Assembly: GCA_039815365.1 (NCBI GenBank)
Contig: JBCBZK010000052.1
Coordinates: 1-22,079, forward strand
Direction: 5' to 3'
Length of the DNA stretch: 22,079 nt
Source of the DNA: CALBPI01 sp039815365
Lineage (GTDB): Bacteria; Pseudomonadota; Gammaproteobacteria; Steroidobacterales; Woeseiaceae
The notes under the pieces were generated by a model. That model had not been told where the DNA came from and made no database searches. It was given only the letters and a program-made list of their open reading frames with translations. The stretch's first letter is position 1. Every line of letters begins with the position of its first letter. This document shows, piece after piece, positions 8,501-14,194 of the stretch. Both the position numbers and the translations under genes were made by a program.

Positions 8501-8769
8501 TTGCTGATACGCCGCCAAGCGCCGAGAACGCGATTCGTGACAACCTGGTGCATCTGCATCGATTGCTGTTGGGCGAAGATCTCGCCGCAGATGACCCGGA
8601 AATTGACAGTAGCTACCAGCTGTTTCTGGACGTACGCGATACGGGCGAGGACGGTATTGCGAACGCCTGTCGCGGCGGCGGTGGTGCCACTGACAACAAT
8701 GGCACGGTAATCCCGTGGATGGCTGTTGTTTCTTATCTAATGTCTGATTATCGCTTTTTCTACGAGTAA
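5584..8769 (+). CDS. Large lipoprotein: four HYR-like modules, two CxxCH, DUF1592/1588/1585-like body
   Basis: The start at 5584 is preferred over the in-frame ATG at 5569 because GAGG (5571-5574) sits nine bases ahead of it. Residues 1-25 form a lipoprotein signal (LLLIAGFAIAGC). Residues ~56-358 hold four HYR-like beta-sandwich repeats, each with a G(F/Y)P(L/V)G...TVV.W..TD..G core. A first haem motif CQSCH (386-390) is followed by a planctomycete-cytochrome-like segment. The body resembles the DUF1592-DUF1588-DUF1585 series: LTADYMMVNPYSA, HAWLARYPSTNTNVNRHRTA, a second haem motif CTVCHNIMDP (733-737), then LVKAIAISDYFLAR. Two c-type haems in a surface or periplasmic protein are thus likely. 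Its partner DUF1501 gene follows 18 bases later. The electron-transfer substrate is unknown; the modular order is seen, its role inferred. Confidence 0.8.
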   Translation: MDLLNIGRSARFALLLIAGFAIAGCEIESDVNESGSLPGSGVGTSNPGALAAQAPAPIRREATAAITEVTLGSPQVSGGDGNYSMENDAPANGFPLGATVVTWTVTDGAGDRVTVTQEVTISDTTAPQFGAVSNVQAVTTGTLTPVSLTAPTVTDVVDPSPTMSNNEPANGYPVGMTTVTWIAADASGNQSQVNQTVMITEAAAGPLTIVAPDNVSAEATAPATMIALGNATTSGGEGTLSISNDAPSGGFPVGTTTVDWSVTDSAGTTVSDNQRVTIRDTTPPSINAPNNITVDSTGSTTTVELGSPSVSDAADIAPIVVNNAPAGGFPLGITVVEWTATDASGNAASDVQRVTVNAAPPPVTCEALQPEFASTIYPILDQPQRCQSCHTPPNVISSANGFNLQANDETAFDVFRAIANIEIGGQSSILVKSLGGVAHGGGNRFATNGASDPDYIALEDFVTELVRCEETPPTSTATLEKGTGYEQLYKITMSLGSRPPSDDEIAAIESQSTEAGIQSALDTTIEQLMNEDAFYTRMLELYNDVLLTDRNADFRSEVEQLFDVDAFSRKDYFENRSNRNDRREDTNYGFAKAPLELIRYVLENDRPFTEVLTADYMMVNPYSATILGVDAGDPSFPFSSDEVAGNHDRDDFRRVDAVQQDDRAGLPLPLAGVVATHAWLARYPSTNTNVNRHRTASVFKQFLGVDIEAIAPRDGLDLDNVIGSVPTYEDPQCTVCHNIMDPVAGLFKNRENQGEYRGDVTWHHTRTTNGVPRMLPPGYTMDAADALPAGEFDRGLSWLMDRLVADERFAKQTVRTVFEGFTRIDSTSASTTSFLTGLQSDFIASNYDMKDLVKAIAISDYFLARNLAAGENPSAYADYGTARLLTPEELDRRIGALIGDGYRWEGPNSRGGLADDYRLLYGGINSDDVVEREAAPNSLLDATQTRIGLQIACERVALELNGGDGNLFPVVGIADTPPSAENAIRDNLVHLHRLLLGEDLAADDPEIDSSYQLFLDVRDTGEDGIANACRGGGGATDNNGTVIPWMAVVSYLMSDYRFFYE

Positions 8770-8787
8770 GCGACGGGAGTAAGTACG

Positions 8788-10116
8788 ATGAAAAGACGTG
8801 ACTTCTTGAAAATTAGCAGCGCTGCCGGACTGATGACTGTGGGTGGTACGAGCCTGGTGCAGGCACAGGGTCAGCATACTGGTCCTTACTGGTTGTTCAT
8901 CGAAGCAAACGGTGGCTGGGACCCGACGAGCTTTTGCGATCCTAAAGGCCGCGGTTTGGGGCCTAACGGCGACATTAGCGACTATGACCAGAACGACGTG
9001 CAGACGGCCGGCAACATTGCCTACGCACCGCCGCCGGACTCGTTTCCTGGCGGTGGGGGGTTGTTCAGCAATCAGGAGTTCTTCACCAACCACCACGAGC
9101 GATTGGTTGTCGTAAACGGCATCGACATGGGGACCAACTCCCATGTGGCTGCGCGCAGGGCGGCGTTCACAGGTTCACTGCCAAGGGATTATCCCAGCCT
9201 GGGCGCCGTCATTGCCGCTGAACTGGGTCCTGATCTTGCAATTCCGTATGTCGTGAGCACTGTGTCAGAAACTACTGTGACGAATGGTATCGTTCCGCGC
9301 GTTGGCTTGACCGGATCTCAACTGGGTACGATCCGTGAGTTAGCGTATCCCAACCGTTCAAACGCGACTGACGATAGACAGGCCCAGCAGTACCTCGCCG
9401 ATACCAATCTTGGCTTGATGCAAGCCGCGAGCGCGGCACGGCGCCAACGCCTGATTTCGAGCCAGAGACTGACTCGCATCAATGGTGCACAAGTGTTGCA
9501 CGATAGTGTGCGCGATATTGACAAGTCCACGCTAGGCAATTTTGTGGAAAGTTTGGCGAATAATGTCGTCACGCCGCCCGTTTTCGATTCAGATTCTCGC
9601 GCACGCCGGATGATCGACGATGCACAAAATGCATTTGCGGCGTTCGAGTCGGGTGCCGCTGCGACGGCGCACGTGAGAGCTGGTGGGTTTGATACGCACG
9701 ATGACCACGATGCGAATCACTATCCTCGCTTGATGAGCCATCTTTCGGCGATCGATTTCATCATTCAGGCGGCAATTGACCGTGGCTTTGGCGAAAACCT
9801 GATTATTGTCATGGGGTCTGATTTCGGGCGTACCAACAAGATCAACTCCGACGCCGGTAAGGACCACTGGCCGATCGGTAGCATGATGGTGTGGGGCGCA
9901 CCTACATTCGTTGATGGAAACCGCGTCGTCGGTGGTACCGACAACGAACAGCGCGCATTGCAAGTGAATCCGTCGACACTGGCGATCGACGCTAATGGCG
10001 TCACGCTCTCACCTGAATATGTGCATCAATCGCTACGCCGATTGGCGGGTATTCATACCGGCGGTGTCGCAACTCAGTTTCCGTTCGACGAAGCGGCACT
10101 ACGAATCTTCTCGTAG
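8788..10116 (+). CDS. DUF1501 family Tat-exported protein
   Basis: The 442-aa protein begins MKRRDFLKISSAAGLMTVGG, a twin-arginine signal (RR at 3-4) with a cleavage-like VQAQ near residue 27. It carries DUF1501 landmarks: ANGGWDPT (40-47), GGFDTHDDH (299-307), GSDFGRTNKI (343-352) and KDHWPIGSMMVWG (358-370). These are remote alkaline-phosphatase/sulfatase-superfamily-like signatures with Asp and His residues that could bind metal. The family's biochemical role is not established. The gene is 18 bases after the CxxCH lipoprotein gene and has a GGGAG ribosome site, so the two are likely one operon. DUF1501 genes commonly sit next to DUF1592/1588-type or DUF1800 genes, which supports a joint role. 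Confidence 0.85.
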   Translation: MKRRDFLKISSAAGLMTVGGTSLVQAQGQHTGPYWLFIEANGGWDPTSFCDPKGRGLGPNGDISDYDQNDVQTAGNIAYAPPPDSFPGGGGLFSNQEFFTNHHERLVVVNGIDMGTNSHVAARRAAFTGSLPRDYPSLGAVIAAELGPDLAIPYVVSTVSETTVTNGIVPRVGLTGSQLGTIRELAYPNRSNATDDRQAQQYLADTNLGLMQAASAARRQRLISSQRLTRINGAQVLHDSVRDIDKSTLGNFVESLANNVVTPPVFDSDSRARRMIDDAQNAFAAFESGAAATAHVRAGGFDTHDDHDANHYPRLMSHLSAIDFIIQAAIDRGFGENLIIVMGSDFGRTNKINSDAGKDHWPIGSMMVWGAPTFVDGNRVVGGTDNEQRALQVNPSTLAIDANGVTLSPEYVHQSLRRLAGIHTGGVATQFPFDEAALRIFS

Positions 10117-10123
10117 CCGTTTG

Positions 10124-10156
10124 ATCGTGAGGTCGTCGAACACGACGGATCACGAT
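10124..10156. terminator. Imperfect hairpin after the DUF1501 gene
   Basis: ATCGTGA (10124-10130) pairs with TCACGAT (10150-10156), and inner GTCGT (10132-10136) pairs with ACGAC (10142-10146) around a CGAAC loop. It begins eight bases after the stop codon. There is no T-tract, so it is either a weak or Rho-assisted terminator or a 3'-end stabilising hairpin. Confidence 0.35.
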
Positions 10157-10350
10157 GCAGCGTTGTCACCGTTTGCCTGATCACTGCGGCAAGCGTCGCG
10201 CTGCGCTGTACCTAATTGACAGCGCTGCAGGTCGCGATTCTGACAACACTCGTGCAAACGACGGCTATTTTGGTTAGCCTTCTTCCCGCGTGGTCGGTGC
10301 GACCGGTTTCGCGCAAGCCAACTCATCCACACCCAACGTGAAGGCAAACC

Positions 10351-11121
10351 ATGGAAAATCTATTTGACGTCTCCGGCAAAGTGGCACTAGTCACAGGCGG
10401 CTCTCGCGGCATCGGCGAAATGATCGCCGAAGGCTATGTGAAAAATGGCGTCAAAGTCTACATCTCCGCGCGCAAGGCAGAGGCTTGCGATCAAACAGCA
10501 GATCGTCTGTCGGAGTTTGGCCAGTGCATCTCCGTGCCCGCTGATTTGTCGACACATGAGGGTATGGTCAAGCTCGTGACCGAGATCCGTGCGCATGAGA
10601 GCAAGCTCGACATTCTGGTGAATAACGCCGGTGCGACGTGGGGTGCCGCGTTCGATGAGTTTCCCGAAGTCGGTTGGGACAAGATCATGGACATCAACGT
10701 GAAGTCACCGTTCTTTCTCACCCAGGCGTTGATCGATCTGCTTGTAGAGGCGGGCGATCACGAAGATCCAGCGCGCGTTATTAACATTGGCTCGATTGAT
10801 GGTCTGCATGTGTCGTCGCTGGAGACCTACTCTTACGCTGCCTCGAAGGCGGGCATCATCCATCTAACTCGCATGATGGCCAAAAATTTGGTCAAGCGGC
10901 ACATCACCGTCAACGCTGTCGCGCCGGGGCCGTTCGAGAGCAAGATGATGGCGCATACGCTAGCGACACAGGGCGATGAGATTCGTGCGACGAACCCGCG
11001 CGGCCGCATTGGCAAGCCGTCCGATATGGCCGGCGTTGCAATCTACCTCGCGTCGCCTGCCGGGTCTTACCTCAACGGTGTGGTCATTCCCGTCGATGGC
11101 GGTATGTCACAGACGGTCTAA
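10351..11121 (+). CDS. SDR family NAD(P)-dependent oxidoreductase
   Basis: This 256-aa protein is a classical short-chain dehydrogenase/reductase. It has the cofactor loop TGGSRGIG (15-22), NNAG (91-94), catalytic Ser148 in INIGSIDG, Tyr162 and Lys166 in the YAASK motif, and a C-terminal PVDGG. The length is normal for the family. Arg19 in the glycine-rich loop hints at NADP(H) preference. It is cytosolic, with AAGG ahead of the ATG. The family includes 3-oxoacyl-ACP reductases and sugar or alcohol dehydrogenases; the substrate cannot be named. The preceding 234 bases contain a small dyad GGTCG-GTG-CGACC (10292-10304) and a TTGACA (10216-10221) without a good -10. The DUF3127 gene follows after 52 bases. 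Confidence 0.9.
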   Translation: MENLFDVSGKVALVTGGSRGIGEMIAEGYVKNGVKVYISARKAEACDQTADRLSEFGQCISVPADLSTHEGMVKLVTEIRAHESKLDILVNNAGATWGAAFDEFPEVGWDKIMDINVKSPFFLTQALIDLLVEAGDHEDPARVINIGSIDGLHVSSLETYSYAASKAGIIHLTRMMAKNLVKRHITVNAVAPGPFESKMMAHTLATQGDEIRATNPRGRIGKPSDMAGVAIYLASPAGSYLNGVVIPVDGGMSQTV

Positions 11122-11173
11122 CGGATGCGCGTCTCTGAGCATCGCAAATTTCAAATAACAAACGGACAAGATC

Positions 11174-11524
11174 TTGGAACTCATCGGAAAAATCACAACA
11201 GCATTGCCCGAAAAATCGGGTACCTCTTCGCGCGGCGAATGGCGTAAGCGAGAGTACGTCATCGAGATCCCCGGGGACTATCCAAAGCAGGTGTGTTTCA
11301 TGGTCTGGGGCTACAAGATCGACCAGTTCAATATCACTGAAGGAGAGTCACTGACTGTCCATTTCGATCTCGAGAGCCGCGAGTACAACGGCCGGTGGTA
11401 CACCGATGTGAAAGCCTGGCGCGTGGAACGCCCGGATACCGTTAGCGCGCCGGTATCGGAAGTGTCGCCACCGCCTATCGACGAGGCACCGCCGTTAGCC
11501 TTCGATGACGACATTCCGTTTTAG
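11174..11524 (+). CDS. DUF3127 family protein with SSB-like C-terminal tail
   Basis: The 116-aa protein uses a TTG start; no in-frame ATG keeps the conserved N-terminus MELIGKI, so TTG is accepted. Residues ~1-85 match DUF3127, an OB-fold-like domain: GKITTALPEKSGTSSRGEWRKREYVIEIPGDYPKQVCFMVWG, then YNGRWYTDVKAWRVE. A Pro-rich linker leads to the terminus AFDDDIPF. The last six residues equal the acidic tip through which single-stranded DNA binding protein recruits partner enzymes. DUF3127 is common in Bacteroidetes, and its function is not established. A DNA-binding or repair role is inferred from the OB-like body plus tail. It converges with bfr, 48 bases away, and probably shares a transcript with the SDR gene. 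Confidence 0.8.
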   Translation: MELIGKITTALPEKSGTSSRGEWRKREYVIEIPGDYPKQVCFMVWGYKIDQFNITEGESLTVHFDLESREYNGRWYTDVKAWRVERPDTVSAPVSEVSPPPIDEAPPLAFDDDIPF

Positions 11525-11572
11525 CGATTGCGGTCGAGCTCCCGCCCTTAACAACCGCTCCAGCCGGACTGG

Positions 11573-12064
11573 TTAGCCAGCGCCACCTTCGCCTGCGGCG
11601 GTTGACTGCAGCTGTACGTAGTTATGAATGCCCATCTTCTCAATCATGCCGAGTTGGGTCTCAATCCAGTCAACGTGTTCTTCCTCGGAGGTGAGGATTT
11701 TCGCGAACAAATCGCGACTGACGAAATCGCCAACGGATTCCGCGTGAGCGACGGCTTCTTTGAGGTCAGGAACGGCGATCATTTCCATTTTCAGATCGCA
11801 GTTCAGCAGTTCCTCAACATCCTCACCAATCATCAACTTCCCGAGATCTTGCAGATTCGGCAGACCTTCGAGGAACAGGATCCGTTCAATCACCCAGTCG
11901 GCGTGCTTCATCTCGTCGATCGATTCGTGATACTCGTAATCGCCGAGCTTGTGCATGCCCCAGTCCTTGAGCATCCGCGAATGCAGAAAATACTGGTTGA
12001 TGGCGGTGAGTTCGTTCTTCAGGACGATGTTCAGATGCGCGATGACTTTAGCGTCGCCTTTCAT
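11573..12064 (-). CDS. bfr: Bacterioferritin
   Basis: The 163-aa product is a ferritin-fold haem-binding iron store. All ferroxidase ligands are in place at canonical numbers: Glu18, Glu51, His54, Glu94, Glu127 and His130. Met52, the inter-subunit haem ligand, is also present. The start at 12064 (MKGDAKVIAHLN) is chosen over the longer frame because it matches the family N-terminus and has GGAGA about eight bases upstream on the minus strand. Usual length is about 158 aa; the extra residues are a Gly-rich tail (AAGEGGAG). A Fur-box-like palindrome lies 80 bp upstream and bfd is the next gene upstream on the same strand. Together they store iron as a mineral and release it by reduction. Confidence 0.95.
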   Translation of the reverse strand: MKGDAKVIAHLNIVLKNELTAINQYFLHSRMLKDWGMHKLGDYEYHESIDEMKHADWVIERILFLEGLPNLQDLGKLMIGEDVEELLNCDLKMEMIAVPDLKEAVAHAESVGDFVSRDLFAKILTSEEEHVDWIETQLGMIEKMGIHNYVQLQSTAAGEGGAG

Positions 12065-12143
12065 GCGATGTCTCCGGGTAGCGTGGATTTGATGGGCGCA
12101 TGATAGCGCTGCATGCGAGTCGTGCAAGCACATTCGGTTTAAT

Positions 12144-12162
12144 GAAAATCACTATCATTTTC
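12144..12162 (-). promoter_or_regulatory. Fur box upstream of bfr
   Basis: On the minus strand this 19-mer matches the consensus GATAATGATAATCATTATC at about 15 of 19 positions. It lies inside a larger perfect dyad AATGAAAAT-N7-ATTTTCATT (12141-12165). It is centred about 90 bp upstream of the bfr start. A possible bfr promoter downstream of it (TATCAT as -10) would place Fur at or above the -35. Direct repression or activation cannot be told from sequence. Confidence 0.65.
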
Positions 12163-12187
12163 ATTAACTTAAGCAATTGGTTTACGA

Positions 12188-12204
12188 CAGGCTTTTGGTG
12201 CCTG
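12188..12204 (-). terminator. Small hairpin between bfd and bfr
   Basis: CAGGC and GCCTG form a 5-bp stem with a 7-base loop, 41 bases after the bfd stop. There is no convincing U-tract on the minus strand. It is a possible attenuator or processing site. Confidence 0.2.
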
Positions 12205-12244
12205 AAACGCTCGACAAAGATTAAACGATGCGTCAGTTTGCGTG

Positions 12245-12475
12245 TTACGCCGACGCCGGGGTAGGTCGGTAGACGACAGGGCCACGGGCCGCTTTCGAGC
12301 TTGTTTGCGCAGCGCTGCGCTGCTCGGCCAGAACCTCTGCTGCTGCGCCCTCACAGCTGCCACAGCAGCTCGCCACGCCCAATGTGTCGCGAAGCTTGTC
12401 CACGGTGTCGACGCCCGCCGCAGCGGCGCTGCGGATCTGGCGGTCGGTAATGGCTTGGCATATGCAGATGTACAT
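12245..12475 (-). CDS. bfd: Bacterioferritin-associated ferredoxin
   Basis: The 76-aa protein carries the Bfd [2Fe-2S] ligands Cys4, Cys6, Cys38 and Cys41 (MYICICQAITD and CCGSCEG). Bfd docks on bacterioferritin and passes electrons to its haem, which mobilises stored iron. Because Cys4 and Cys6 are essential, the ATG at 12475 is the only sensible start. No Shine-Dalgarno precedes it; the last bases before it are TCGTCACATC. A longer frame back to 12612 exists in another phase and is a shadow. The ~12-residue C-terminal extension after the ferredoxin fold (RGPVVYRPTPASA) is not typical of short Bfds of about 64 aa. Regulated by iron through the Fur box at its promoter. Confidence 0.93.
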   Translation of the reverse strand: MYICICQAITDRQIRSAAAAGVDTVDKLRDTLGVASCCGSCEGAAAEVLAEQRSAAQTSSKAARGPVVYRPTPASA

Positions 12476-12485
12476 GATGTGACGA

Positions 12486-12515
12486 ATATTAAATGCAAAT
12501 GAGAATGATTGTCAA
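12486..12515 (-). promoter_or_regulatory. Sigma-70 promoter of bfd
   Basis: On the minus strand TTGACA (12515-12510) and TAATAT (12491-12486) are separated by 18 bp, an excellent hexamer pair. The -10 ends only 10 bases before the bfd ATG, so transcription would start near 12479 and the leader would be about 0-5 bases. Its -35 overlaps the Fur box. Confidence 0.7.
12500..12514. promoter_or_regulatory. Fur box over the bfd promoter
   Basis: TGAGAATGATTGTCA fits the 7-1-7 Fur core (tgAnAATnATTnTca) with 6 of 7 arm bases symmetric. It covers the -35 of the bfd promoter, a position that predicts repression when iron is plentiful. This agrees with the need for Bfd in iron starvation. Confidence 0.75.
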
Positions 12516-12816
12516 TACCAATAGCATCTAAATGTGACGGCCGTCTCGACAGGCGCTTGCCAGGCTCATCGCCGTACGAAAGCAACACCGCGCATATGCA
12601 GTCGATGGCCAATCAAACAATGCAACGCCCGCTAAAGCCTCGTCGTCATTGGTCGCCCATATGTGACTGAGTAAAGGAAAAACGACGGTTCCTTTAACAG
12701 TTCTTAACGATGTTGTGAACGCTTTCCTGCCTATCCGGATCAGCGCATGGCACACTTGGGTTATTGTTTTTGATCGCATTGCATCACGGAAGACTGCAGG
12801 AATTCATCACTCGCCC
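12516..12816. other. Intergenic region upstream of the PrsR-type regulator
   Basis: No gene is supported in these 301 bases. They hold two inverted repeats, TAAAGGAA-N9-TTCCTTTA (12672-12696) and GTTCTTAAC-GAT-GTTGTGAAC (12700-12720, 7 of 9 paired), about 100-145 bp before the regulator start. A TGGCAC at 12749-12755 resembles a sigma-54 -24 element, but the -12 GC is absent at the required spacing. A frame continuous with the regulator starts at 12715 but lacks family similarity. Confidence 0.45.
12672..12696. repeat. Inverted repeat TAAAGGAA-N9-TTCCTTTA
   Basis: Perfect 8-bp arms (12672-12679, 12689-12696) with a 9-base spacer lie in the regulator's upstream region. A second dyad follows 3 bases later (12700-12720). 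They could be operators, perhaps for autoregulation; no T-tract marks a terminator. Confidence 0.35.
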
Positions 12817-14187
12817 ATGGCATCAGACAAACAGCATTTACTCATCGTCGAAGACGACCCTGGCATGCAAAGCCAACTCAAATGGGCATTCGAGGATTAC
12901 GAAATCGTTCAAGCGACTAACCGAACCGAAGCGATCGACGCCCTGCGTCGGTTCGAGCCGGCGGTTGTGCTGCAAGACCTCGGCTTGCCGCCCGACGAGG
13001 CAGGCGTTACGGAAGGGCTGCAGTGTGTCGAAGATATTCTTGGTCTGGCTCCCTACACTAAAGTAATTGTCGTCACCGGACATGGTGATAACGACAACGC
13101 GCTGAAGGCTGTGCGTGCCGGAGCTTATGATTTCTACCAGAAACCGGCCGACATGGACGTGCTGAAATTACTCGTCGGTCGGGCATTTACAGTGGCATCG
13201 TTAGAGGCGGAGAATCGTCGGTTACGTTCTGCCAGTAGCAATTCACCGCTTGATGGCATCATCGCGGTAAGTCCGCCGATGCTGAAGGTGTGTCGCATGA
13301 TCGAGAAAGTGGCGCCGACTGACGCCACGACACTGCTGCTGGGCGAGTCCGGAACCGGTAAAGAAGTACTTTCACGTGCATTGCATGCGCTCAGCCCACG
13401 CGCCAAAGAGCACTTTGTTGCGATCAACTGTGCGGCAATTCCAGAGAACTTGCTGGAGTCAGAGCTGTTCGGGTTCGAGAAAGGCGCGTTTACCGGCGCA
13501 ACCAAAACCACGCCGGGCAAGGTGGAGGTCGCGAACAAGGGCACGTTGTTCCTCGACGAGATCGGTGACATGCCGATGTCGTTACAAGCCAAGCTGTTGC
13601 GCTTTTTGCAAGAGCGCGTTGTGGAGCGAGTAGGCGGACGCGTTGAGATTCCCGTCGACGTGCGTGTGGTCTGTGCGACCAACCAGAACCTAAAGTCGCT
13701 GATCGAGAGCGGCGGATTCCGCGAAGACCTGTACTACCGCATCTGCGAAATAGAAATCGATATTCCGCCGTTGCGCGAACGTGGCAACGGTGTGTTAATG
13801 CTCGCGCGCTCATTGTTGACGTCGGCGGCGTCAAAACACAAGAAAGCACTGCGCGGCTTTAGTGAAGATGCGCGTCAGGCGATGATGGCGCATCCGTGGC
13901 CGGGCAACGTGCGTGAGCTTGCTAACAAGATTAACGGCGCCGTGATTATGGCAGACGGTCAGCACGTTACCGCCGAAGACTTAGGGTTAGATGTGCCGGA
14001 CGAGTCGCAGAATCTGAACCTGCGGGCGGTGCGTGATGCCGCCGAGCACAACGCGACGCGTCAGGCGATGGTGCAGACAGCGGGCAACATCTCGCGCGCG
14101 GCTGCACTGTTAGGCGTGAGTCGCCCGACGTTGTACGACTTGCTGGAGCGGCACGCGATTGATGCTGCCGATTTCTCGCCGAGCTAG
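12817..14187 (+). CDS. prsR: PrsR-type (PEP-CTERM system) sigma-54 response regulator
   Basis: The 456-aa regulator has three parts. A receiver begins HLLIVEDDPGMQSQLKWAFE (acidic pocket Asp13/Asp14, phospho-acceptor Asp54 in LQDLGLPPD, GAYDFYQKP). The AAA+ domain has Walker A GESGTGKE (176-183), the sigma-54-contacting GAFTGA (223-228) and LFLDEIGDM. A Fis-type helix-turn-helix ends it (GNISRAAALLGVSRPTLYDLLERH). The receiver wording, especially QLKWA and DLGLPPD...TEG, is that of PrsR, which with kinase PrsK controls PEP-CTERM/exosortase genes. The start at 12817 matches the family; 34 upstream residues from 12715 do not. No clear Shine-Dalgarno is visible. Neither prsK nor an exosortase gene is in the window. 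It converges with glrR, only 7 bases away. Confidence 0.85.
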   Translation: MASDKQHLLIVEDDPGMQSQLKWAFEDYEIVQATNRTEAIDALRRFEPAVVLQDLGLPPDEAGVTEGLQCVEDILGLAPYTKVIVVTGHGDNDNALKAVRAGAYDFYQKPADMDVLKLLVGRAFTVASLEAENRRLRSASSNSPLDGIIAVSPPMLKVCRMIEKVAPTDATTLLLGESGTGKEVLSRALHALSPRAKEHFVAINCAAIPENLLESELFGFEKGAFTGATKTTPGKVEVANKGTLFLDEIGDMPMSLQAKLLRFLQERVVERVGGRVEIPVDVRVVCATNQNLKSLIESGGFREDLYYRICEIEIDIPPLRERGNGVLMLARSLLTSAASKHKKALRGFSEDARQAMMAHPWPGNVRELANKINGAVIMADGQHVTAEDLGLDVPDESQNLNLRAVRDAAEHNATRQAMVQTAGNISRAAALLGVSRPTLYDLLERHAIDAADFSPS

Positions 14188-14194
14188 TCGACGG

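Noticed and set aside
11624..12103. 159-aa plus-strand frame antisense to bfr
   Set aside because: bfr on the other strand has every ferroxidase and haem ligand, so this frame is a shadow.
12169..12612. 147-aa minus-strand frame covering bfd
   Set aside because: It is out of phase with the Cys4/Cys6/Cys38/Cys41 ferredoxin and crosses the Fur box and promoter.
12749..12768. Possible sigma-54 promoter (TGGCAC) ahead of prsR
   Set aside because: The -12 GC is missing at the required 10-bp spacing.
12715..12816. 34-residue N-terminal extension of the PrsR-type regulator
   Set aside because: The family receiver begins at MASDKQHLLIVEDD; the extension lacks similarity and overlaps an inverted repeat.
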